DNA of 64,000 nucleotides from assembly GCA_032355985.1 (NCBI GenBank), contig JAUKVZ010000002.1, forward strand, positions 434,001 to 498,000. The letters are read 5' to 3'. Every line of letters starts with the position of its first letter. The stretch's first letter is position 1. The position numbers and the translations under genes were made by a program. Positions 26,501 to 32,397 of this stretch are shown in pieces. The DNA is from Sarcodiotheca gaudichaudii (taxonomy: Eukaryota; Rhodophyta; Florideophyceae; Gigartinales; Solieriaceae). The notes under the pieces were generated by a model. It saw nothing but the letters and a program-made list of their open reading frames with translations. It searched no databases and was not told the DNA's origin.

Positions 26501-26795
26501 CGATGAACGCCGCGTACACAAACAGGCCGTCGCAATCCCACGTTCGAGCCCCACGCGGCGCCGGCCCGCCCGATGTGACCGAGACGATCACGCCGTCGCG
26601 CATGACGATCGTCGCATCTTCGATCATCTCGCCGGGCGCCGGGATCAGCGTCGCGCCCGTCAGGGCATGCCAACGCGGATCAACGCGCTTGGGTCCATTC
26701 GGTGGCGCCGGCTGAGCGACGGCCAGGGCGCTGATCGCCGCCAGCGCAAACATCGCCGGAATCACGGTCCACACGGGCCTCTGCAGATTTTTCAT
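23568..26795 (-). CDS. secreted double amidohydrolase, N-terminal half metal-less, C-terminal half with HSH motif
   Basis: The 1075-residue product has a signal peptide (ending AVAQ) and two amidohydrolase units in tandem. In the first, the segment after the beta-sandwich reads FVYAAFIEPYAPVKT where HxH should be, so that half appears inactive. The second unit, from about residue 600, has GRHVTPGLIDCHSHTAISGG with the intact metal-binding His pair and a downstream HCHSY and HVLEG. Acidic low-complexity sequence (residues about 560-590) links the halves. It is probably exported and hydrolyses an amide or related bond; the substrate is unknown. A TAGGCT box six bases upstream suggests a leaderless mRNA. 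The next gene overlaps by ATGA. Confidence 0.85.
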   Translation of the reverse strand: MKNLQRPVWTVIPAMFALAAISALAVAQPAPPNGPKRVDPRWHALTGATLIPAPGEMIEDATIVMRDGVIVSVTSGGPAPRGARTWDCDGLFVYAAFIEPYAPVKTPLRDEDAPGAHWNNSKIQAHRSALEGDGLDGASRKKLRELGFASAAITPDDGVFRGTASLIALAEPESVTESATPDVILPQIYQTVAFERAGRREQQYPGSLMGAIALIRQTLLDAGWCAAVEESTGMAERASSVPHRSEALVALGPNGPESTPLLFYAKDEVNALRAAKIANEFSRRYLVVGDGMEFRRLPAIATDRTRIIAPVTYPKAPGVSTYGEREAVTLRDLQSWEQAPTNLRRLQDEGVQVAITTDQLRKDEDFHKNLRKAIEQGLAEEDALAMLTTKPAMMLGASELLGTVEPGKVASLVILDGELFDKESTIRDVWVSGRRYEISEAPDARFEGVWAARFGEAEPTDGLLKIAEGNKLMLEALDVEAKAKSVTVRDSRIDFTMDGEAFEAEGLWTISGVLAGDEILGTVVDPDGFMFPWRAERTDEVIGEDDDVAMGESAGDEDEEVAVADAEGDESDEDKEPEPAPELISTPVGAYGMAQAPEQEDLLLTGGVIWTSGPAGIIDDGAMVIRNGKVEWVGPASDAPRTRDVRVIELEGRHVTPGLIDCHSHTAISGGVNEGTQAVTSEVRIGDVLNPDDINLYRQLAGGLTAANLLHGSANPIGGQNQTIKLRWGSAHPDDLKLAGAPGGIKFALGENVKQSNWGDAVKTRYPQSRLGVETIIRDRFIAADEYARAMAAHASMSSAQRQRSVPPRTDLELEALAEILANQRLVHCHSYRQDEILMLCRVANEFGFRIGTFQHVLEGYKVAEAIRESAIGGSTFSDWWAYKMEVIDAIPENGAIMHEVGVIVSFNSDSAELARRMNTEAAKAVRFGGLSPDEALKFVTINPAIQLGVEDRIGSLEEGKDADFVIWSGSPLSTMTRCEETYIDGALMFSLELDQLMRDQARAERNRIIQKILASGEGGKSKPKKFGQAATALHDHDHDNEALETYMLELMRAGIDPEANQCGDCGCTLLEFSR

Positions 26796-26801
26796 GCAGA
26801 C

Positions 26802-26807
26802 AGCCTA
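26802..26807 (-). promoter_or_regulatory. candidate -10 box, leaderless arrangement
   Basis: On the minus strand TAGGCT lies six bases before the ATG at 26795; the identical hexamer and spacing occur before the gene at 38420. Confidence 0.45.
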
Positions 26808-26885
26808 GCCGCGACGGGCCTTCGGCTCCATGACCAAAAGTGGGAGGGTGACCCTCCTCCGGCGTCAGAAGCGTCGATTCGCCGA

Positions 26886-27917
26886 TCAGCCGCCCGAGGT
26901 CGCGAGGATCACATCGTCGAAATCGTCCGGCGTGCGCGCCGCAGCCGACTCGTCGGCCGGAGCGAACTCGCCTTCCGGCAGATACCAGATGCGCTCGGCC
27001 TCTTCCTCATCGGCCTTCTTGAAGAACACCCCATCTTCACCCGCGCTGACGACGATCACCTTGCCGCGTGCGATGGCAGGATCCCAGCCGTCGCTCGGAT
27101 CGCTGCGGACCGTCGGGTTCGATCGGCTGCCGAGAACGCCTTCAAGCGAATCCTCGAGTTCCTCTTCCCCGTTCATGATCCCAAGCGCGCTGAGCTTGCT
27201 CTGGTTCACGAACTCTTTGCCCAGCGATTCACTCGCCAGGTAGCCGGAGTTGGACATCCAGTAGAAAGACGCATTGTCGCCATCGGACTCCAGCAGCGCA
27301 AATTCCTCGACGCTGCTGGGCGATTTGTGCTGCGTCCACATCAGGATCGGCTGGCCGAACGCATCAACCACGTCCGGGATGCCCTTGCCGTTGCCATCGA
27401 TGTCGATCGCAAGATCGTCCTCGACTACATCCGTCATCTGCCCGTACACCGGGTAGAAGTCCGCAGCCTTGACGCTCAGATACCCCGGCCCGGCGGAGGA
27501 TCCCATCAGCGCCGTGTCGATCGTGATCTCATCGTCATTGCCGATCCAGGGCTCGATCGTGATGTATGTGTTGTCCGCCTCGGGTGCGTTTGAGTTGTCA
27601 ACGACGCCGCCGGCCAGCTCGATCAGCGCGTTTTCCATCGCCGTCAGGCCTCGTTCCTCATTGCCCGAATGGCCCATGACCTTGGCGCTGAAGTGCCCCG
27701 GCGAGCGGCGATTGTCGATCACGAACTGATCCACCGCCTGAAGCACATTTCGCATCGTCGACTTGGAGACGACGCCCTTGCCGGAGTTCCGCACGGCCGC
27801 CATCACCGGGAAGAGAATCCCCAGCAGGATCGCGATGATCGTGATCACCACGAGAAGCTCGATGAGCGTGAATCCGCGAGCGGTTCGACGCGGGCCGGAT
27901 TGGTGTGCAATGCTCAT
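26886..27917 (-). CDS. type II secretion pseudopilin-like protein
   Basis: The N-terminus RRTARGFTLIELLVVITII is a textbook prepilin methylation signal: cleavage after Gly, methylated Phe, Glu at position 5, then a hydrophobic helix (IAILLGILFPVMAAV). Such proteins are processed by prepilin peptidase and assemble into a pseudopilus of a type II secretion-like machine. The remaining 300 residues form a globular, acidic domain (343 residues in all) larger than GspG, so it may be a planctomycete-specific minor pseudopilin. The start at 27917 has GAGAGGA upstream. No gsp genes are nearby, so the partners lie elsewhere. Confidence 0.85.
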   Translation of the reverse strand: MSIAHQSGPRRTARGFTLIELLVVITIIAILLGILFPVMAAVRNSGKGVVSKSTMRNVLQAVDQFVIDNRRSPGHFSAKVMGHSGNEERGLTAMENALIELAGGVVDNSNAPEADNTYITIEPWIGNDDEITIDTALMGSSAGPGYLSVKAADFYPVYGQMTDVVEDDLAIDIDGNGKGIPDVVDAFGQPILMWTQHKSPSSVEEFALLESDGDNASFYWMSNSGYLASESLGKEFVNQSKLSALGIMNGEEELEDSLEGVLGSRSNPTVRSDPSDGWDPAIARGKVIVVSAGEDGVFFKKADEEEAERIWYLPEGEFAPADESAAARTPDDFDDVILATSGG

Positions 27918-28160
27918 GACAGTCCTCTCCCGGCCGCACGGCCGGATCCCATTGGGACGAATAACCGAAAGCGCCGACATCCCGATCGGCCCTTATCCGC
28001 CACATGCAGGGTCTGATGCTGACTCACCCCACCGCGGGACGGTCGGAAAAGCGCACGTCACATCTCGTGACATCCGCCACGTCCATCCGCGTCAGTCAAG
28101 TATACGCAGGGGCCGCCTGAGCGGTTTTCCCGGATCGCAGGATCACGAGCCTAAAGGACG

Positions 28161-28886
28161 CTAGCCCCGCGTGAACGCCCCGCGAAGCACCCGCCTCGGG
28201 GGGGTCGCGTCATCCTCGAAGTCATCGAGCTGACGCGTCGGCTTCAGACCCGCCGAAGCCGCCGCCTCGATCAATGCCTGACAGTCGTGAGTAAAGGGCG
28301 GCCAGTCATCCTGCTCCGCCTCCGAGCCGCGGCATTCACAGATCATCAGCAGCACGCCGTGCGGGCCCAGCAGCTCCGCCATCGCCTGCATGTACTCGCC
28401 CACCAGTTCCGAAGAGGCGGCCTGCAGCAGGTTCACATCGACCAGCAGATCGAAGCGATGTCTGTATCGCGACGGCGGATCACACACATCAGCCAGACAA
28501 AAAGCGCCCGCATGCTCTGGATACAGCCCCTTCGCCATCCGGATCGCGGCGGACGAACAGTCAAACCCACTGACGTCATAGCCTCGATTGATCAGCTCGA
28601 TCACATCATGGCCGAGCCCGCAGCCGGAGACCGCGACGCGACCGCCCGGTCTCACCAGCCCCGGCGCCTCCGCGTTCAGCCATGCACGCAACGCCGGCGA
28701 AGGCTCACCACGATCCCACGGCGCCTCGATCCCGCCCTTCTCAGCCTGCTCGTAGACATCATCAAACCACGCACAAAGCGAGGCCGGCGAGAGCGGCGAA
28801 GGCAGCGGATGCTCCTCATTACGCCAGGGCGATGGAGCAAGACCGATATCGACAGTGACTGGTTGGTCGAGCGTGACGGTAGCCAT
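28161..28886 (-). CDS. class I SAM methyltransferase, thiopurine methyltransferase-like
   Basis: The 241-residue protein has a SAM-binding Rossmann start (GRVAVSGCGLGHDVIELINRGYDVSGFDCS), a motif-II acidic residue, and DLLVDVNLLQA; the FDDVYEQAEKGGIEAPWDRG segment before the SAM site is characteristic of the TPMT/thiol methyltransferase group. Substrates in that group include thiols, selenium or tellurium compounds and thiopurines; the one used here is not known. A strongly purine-rich site (GAGGGGAGCG) upstream fixes the start at 28886. It is transcribed in the same direction as the DNA methyltransferase upstream, with about 250 bases between them. Confidence 0.75.
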   Translation of the reverse strand: MATVTLDQPVTVDIGLAPSPWRNEEHPLPSPLSPASLCAWFDDVYEQAEKGGIEAPWDRGEPSPALRAWLNAEAPGLVRPGGRVAVSGCGLGHDVIELINRGYDVSGFDCSSAAIRMAKGLYPEHAGAFCLADVCDPPSRYRHRFDLLVDVNLLQAASSELVGEYMQAMAELLGPHGVLLMICECRGSEAEQDDWPPFTHDCQALIEAAASAGLKPTRQLDDFEDDATPPRRVLRGAFTRG

Positions 28887-29134
28887 GATTTCGCTCCCCT
28901 CGAAAGGAAGCGAGCGGGCAAGCTGCAAGCACGAAGCGGCAACCCGGTCGCGGAATCAGCGATCGGCCCCATAAAGAGCCGTGACGCGTCCCTCTCCGTT
29001 ACGTTCCCCAGAATATGCGCCATCGGCTGAACATGCACGCAAATTCAGTCCCACCCGGCACTTGAGGTCCAGAAAACTCGCACAAACGCCTGCGGGACCC
29101 CGCTTCTCGCCACGATCGCGCAATTCCTGCGCCA
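28887..29134. other. short intergenic region
   Basis: Between the DNA methyltransferase stop and the TPMT-like start. Apart from the purine-rich ribosome-binding site of the latter I see no gene and no convincing hairpin. Confidence 0.4.
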
Positions 29135-30043
29135 TCACGCCTGCGTCGCCTCCATCGCGGCCTTGCTGCGCGCTCGCGGCGCGAAGATCGCCGTCGACTG
29201 GTTCGCATGCCCCTGCCCCACGCGCACCGCGCCCTTCTCGACGATGCGCTCGAAGGCGCTCTTCGCGTTGTCCTTGCTGAACTCCGTTCCGATGAACTTC
29301 CGCCCCAGCGCCCGGGCGACCACCCCGGTCGTGCCGGAACCCGTGAAGGGATCCATCACCACATCACCCTTGTTCGAACACGCCTTGATCACGCGCTCCA
29401 GGTACACCTCGGGCAACTGGTTCTCGTGGCGCTTCCAGCGCTCCTTGTTGTTGCCCTGGATGCGGCCCCAGTACTGCCCGTACCACACATCCATCGGAAC
29501 ACGCTTGCCGCTGGGACCGTGCCCTTCCTTCTTGTTCATCGTGCGCGGATCGAAATACGTGGTCGCGCGATCGCTGGGCTCGAGAATCTCATCCGCATTC
29601 CAGATGCGATTCTTCGGATCCTTCACGAAATACAGCGCATGCACCTTGCTCATGATGAAGCTGCCCATGCGATTCTGGCCGAACCGGAAGTGCCAGATGC
29701 ACCAGTTCACCATGTGCAGCTTCCGCGTGTGCTTCAGATGCATCACGATCTCGGCGGCCGTGTCGTCGGGAATATTCACCCAGATCGAGCCGCGAGGCGT
29801 CAGGGCGTCCACGCACACATCCAGCCATTCCTTCGTGAACTCGAGGTAGTCCTCGCGCGGCATGCCGTCGTGCCACTTGTCGTACTTCACGTTCCAGTTG
29901 AAGGGCGGATCGGCGAAGACCAGATCCACCTGCTTCTTCTTCACCTGAGGAATGCGGGGGATCACCTTGCGGCAATCGCCGACGTAGATCCGCGTCAGGG
30001 GCTTGTCCGCCTTGTGTGTCGCCGTGGGCGCCTTGCTGCTCAT
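29135..30043 (-). CDS. orphan DNA N4/N6-methyltransferase, beta-class
   Basis: Motif IV (DPPFNW at residues 45-50) precedes motif I (MDPFTGSGTTG, about residue 236), the order of beta-class amino-methyltransferases such as CcrM. VKYDKWHDG and IWHFRFGQN fit target-recognition and flanking regions. The catalytic motif is DPPF rather than DPPY, which occurs in both N6-adenine and N4-cytosine enzymes. No restriction endonuclease or specificity gene is in the neighbourhood, so this is a solitary methylase, possibly regulatory. The start at 30043 is chosen by the typical N-terminus; an in-frame ATG at 30115 is possible. The C-terminal Ala/Arg-rich tail is poorly conserved-looking. Confidence 0.85.
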   Translation of the reverse strand: MSSKAPTATHKADKPLTRIYVGDCRKVIPRIPQVKKKQVDLVFADPPFNWNVKYDKWHDGMPREDYLEFTKEWLDVCVDALTPRGSIWVNIPDDTAAEIVMHLKHTRKLHMVNWCIWHFRFGQNRMGSFIMSKVHALYFVKDPKNRIWNADEILEPSDRATTYFDPRTMNKKEGHGPSGKRVPMDVWYGQYWGRIQGNNKERWKRHENQLPEVYLERVIKACSNKGDVVMDPFTGSGTTGVVARALGRKFIGTEFSKDNAKSAFERIVEKGAVRVGQGHANQSTAIFAPRARSKAAMEATQA

Positions 30044-30131
30044 CGCCCGATTCTTGCGGCAAATGGGCGATTGCGCAACCCCCTTGTTCGCAGGTGACAG
30101 CTTCCCCACAAACAATCACGCCTCGGAATCG

Positions 30132-30923
30132 CTACTGCAGCAGCAACACCAGCATGTCGTAAATCGTGTGCACGGCCACCACGATCCCGAAGCCGCGGGA
30201 GACGAAGATCACGCCGAAGTAGATCCCCGACGCGAAATAGAAGGCCAGGAGCCCCATCTGTGCGCTGGCCGCCCCGCCCATCGAGTCGTGATACAGGGCG
30301 AACGCCGCGGCCGCGCCGACGATCGACAGCACATTGCCCCAGCGATTGCCGATCCGGATCAGATCCACCAGCACCAGATGCAGCAGCGTGATGCCCACCA
30401 GCCGAAAGAGCAGTTCCTCATACAGGCCGGCGCCGATCGCGATGGTCACCCGCTCCAGAGGAGGCGCCATCGCCAGCGCCTCCGTCGGCGTTGACACCTG
30501 CGCAAGCTCCGACGGGGCGGCAAAGGCTCGCCCGACCATCAGCCCGAAGACCAGCAGCGGCCCCGCCCAGACGATGGACTCGATGAGCATCGCCCCCAGC
30601 GCCTCCCAGCTCACCTTCCACGGATCCTTCCGCAGCACATGCCAGATCAGCAGCACCACGATCAGCGCAACGCCCGGCAGATAGAAGCCGCCGGCGCCGA
30701 ACGCCTCGAAGAACTCGTGCAGTAGACGATGAGCCCGGATGTTCTGCAGCGATCCATCGCCTCCATCGCCACGGAAGTAGATGAAGGCGCCCAGCTCATA
30801 CAGCGCAATCAGCGGCGCGAGGAAGATGAGGATCGTCAGCGGACGCCGACACTGGCTTCCATATCGCTCATCCTGCCTTGGAATCGAGCGGCGACGACCT
30901 GTTTCGCGAGTCGTGTCGGCCAT
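30132..30923 (-). CDS. CPBP-family intramembrane metalloprotease
   Basis: A 263-residue, highly hydrophobic protein with about seven membrane spans. It shows the Abi/CAAX motif EExxxR as YEELLFR (Glu169, Glu170, Arg174), then ALYHDS and VAVHTIYD, supplying the further His residues expected for zinc binding in CPBP enzymes. These cleave or recognise membrane substrates; some confer bacteriocin immunity. The start at 30923 has TAGAGT nine bases upstream and no Shine-Dalgarno. The DNA methyltransferase gene follows on the same strand. Confidence 0.85.
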   Translation of the reverse strand: MADTTRETGRRRSIPRQDERYGSQCRRPLTILIFLAPLIALYELGAFIYFRGDGGDGSLQNIRAHRLLHEFFEAFGAGGFYLPGVALIVVLLIWHVLRKDPWKVSWEALGAMLIESIVWAGPLLVFGLMVGRAFAAPSELAQVSTPTEALAMAPPLERVTIAIGAGLYEELLFRLVGITLLHLVLVDLIRIGNRWGNVLSIVGAAAAFALYHDSMGGAASAQMGLLAFYFASGIYFGVIFVSRGFGIVVAVHTIYDMLVLLLQ

Positions 30924-30998
30924 GACGCGCAGACTCTACCGCGATCCCGACCGATGCGCCGGACCGATGCCTATGCTCCCGCAAAGGAGCCATTGCAC

Positions 30999-31424
30999 AT
31001 GAACTCGTCGGACACCCCGCGTCAGGATCGCGCTCTTCCGCTGACTGATCACGCCACAGACTCGGCCGCAGACGCCAGAGTCGATGAGTCGACGATCCGA
31101 AGTCTGGTCGATGGCTTCTATGAAGAGGTTCGATCAGACGCCATGCTCGGTCCGATCTTCACGCGGCATGTCGCGGACTGGTCGCAGCATCTGCCGAAGA
31201 TGTACGACTTCTGGTCGACGGTCATCCTTCACACGGGCCGCTACTCAGGCCGCCCGCTTGGTGTGCATGCCCAGCTTCCGAACCTGACGCACGAACTCTT
31301 CGCCCGTTGGCTCACCCTGTGGCGTGCGGCAGTCGATCGATTCGTCCCGGCTGAAGCGCGCAGCGCATTCATCGTCGCCGCCGAGCGCATGGCTCGATCC
31401 ATGGCCTCGCGCCTCGTCGCGTGA
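30999..31424 (+). CDS. truncated hemoglobin, group III
   Basis: The 141-residue protein has an unstructured N-terminus of about 30 residues, then VDGFYEEVRSDAMLGPIF, WSQHLPKMYDFWSTVILHTGRYSGRPLGVHAQLPN, and LTHELFARWLTLWRAAVDRF, which is the group III truncated globin pattern: the proximal His is in the LTHELF or HAQ region and WG-type distal Trp in the helix G segment. Such globins bind haem and O2, NO or nitrite-related ligands. AAAGGAG lies 11 bases upstream of the ATG at 30999. It stands between the CPBP gene (divergent) and rpsT (convergent). Confidence 0.85.
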   Translation: MNSSDTPRQDRALPLTDHATDSAADARVDESTIRSLVDGFYEEVRSDAMLGPIFTRHVADWSQHLPKMYDFWSTVILHTGRYSGRPLGVHAQLPNLTHELFARWLTLWRAAVDRFVPAEARSAFIVAAERMARSMASRLVA

Positions 31425-31433
31425 GGATCGGCG

Positions 31434-31461
31434 CAATAAACAACCCGCCATTGCAGGCGGG
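31434..31461 (-). terminator. terminator of rpsT
   Basis: On the minus strand a 6-bp stem CCCGCC/GGCGGG with a 6-nt loop is followed by TTGTTTATT. It lies between the convergent globin and rpsT genes. Confidence 0.7.
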
Positions 31462-31495
31462 CTGAACAATCATGCAATCTGAAATGGCGACCCGC

Positions 31496-31768
31496 TTACG
31501 CAGGCTTGCCGGCGGCCTTGAGTCGCTTGGAAAGACGCGACTTGCTGCGGGCGGCCGTGTTCTTATGAATCACGCCCTTGGACGCCGTCTTGTCGATCAG
31601 CTGGCACGCCTTGCGATAAGACGACTGCGCATCCTTGTCGGAGCCATGCTGAGCCTGCTCGAGGAAATCGCGAACGGCCAGGCGCATCGAGCGAAGGCGC
31701 CAGCGATTGCGGGCGCGATGAGTTTCGTTCTGACGAATGCGCTTCTTAGCTGAAACAGAATGAGCCAT
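31496..31768 (-). CDS. rpsT: 30S ribosomal protein S20
   Basis: A 90-residue, strongly basic protein matching S20: it starts MAHSVSAKKRIRQNETHRARNR, continues with a helix ending QAQHG, and ends SKGVIHKNTAARSKSRLSKRLKAA. S20 binds 16S rRNA early in small-subunit assembly. The start is set by the universal MAxSxSAKKR N-terminus; the in-frame extension upstream is not S20-like. It is a single-gene transcript ended by a hairpin at 31434-31461. Confidence 0.95.
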   Translation of the reverse strand: MAHSVSAKKRIRQNETHRARNRWRLRSMRLAVRDFLEQAQHGSDKDAQSSYRKACQLIDKTASKGVIHKNTAARSKSRLSKRLKAAGKPA

Positions 31769-31977
31769 ACCGGATCGGTCCCCGTCAAAGCAGGAGGTTC
31801 GGAAAAGGAAATCGAAACTGAAGTGCGTCGCCGACCCGGGGCCGCACACGAAAGGCGGCAGGAGCCGGCGCCGGATCCATCCACCCGGCGACCGAAGACG
31901 CCACAGGATCCGACCGACGCAGAACCGGGGATTGTTGCGAGATTGGGCCCGAAGATCAAGCCGGGGCCCTCCCACTC

Positions 31978-32006
31978 TTGCCCGGACGCCCTCAAGCGGC
32001 TAGTCT
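31978..32006 (+). promoter_or_regulatory. promoter of tRNA-Arg
   Basis: TTGCCC (31978-31983) and TAGTCT (32001-32006) are separated by exactly 17 bases and lie 21 bases before the tRNA gene, fitting a sigma-70-type promoter. Confidence 0.6.
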
Positions 32007-32027
32007 CCGCCCGGAAAGCACCAATGG

Positions 32028-32101
32028 GCGCGCGTAGCTCAATTGGATAGAGCACCTGACTACGGATCAGGAGGTTGCAGGTTCGACTCCTGCCGCGCGT
32101 G
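32028..32101 (+). tRNA. tRNA-Arg (anticodon ACG)
   Basis: The sequence folds as a complete cloverleaf: acceptor GCGCGCG with CGCGCGT (ending in a G-U pair), D arm GCTC/GAGC, anticodon stem CCTGA/TCAGG around a loop CTACGGA with anticodon ACG, and T arm GCAGG/CCTGC with TTCGACT. The discriminator is G; CCA is not encoded. ACG tRNAs depend on TadA deamination of A34 to inosine. A terminator follows. Confidence 0.97.
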
Positions 32102-32117
32102 CTTGACCAGCTTGTGT

Positions 32118-32152
32118 CGCCCCCGCCTTCGCGCGGGGGCGGCATGTTTTTT
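32118..32152 (+). terminator. terminator of tRNA-Arg
   Basis: A 9-bp perfect stem CGCCCCCGC/GCGGGGGCG with loop CTTCGC, then GCATG and six T. It closes the tRNA-Arg transcript. Confidence 0.9.
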
Positions 32153-32397
32153 GGGCCGCCCGGATGAGCCCGGCGCCGTGATTTTCTGCGCTGCAGCCAT
32201 TGCGTCCCCTCATTTCAATCGCTGTATGAAACGTGTCCCGGGACCGGCCGAAGCCGGGTGGCCCCAGGCGCCGATCGACCCGATCAAATTCGTGGTCAAA
32301 GGCCTTCGGACACTCGAATCGCCGCCCTTCGTCAATCAACTCGTGACTCGGACGTAAACCCCCCGTAGATTCGAGGCTGACCCTCGGAGCACCTGCC

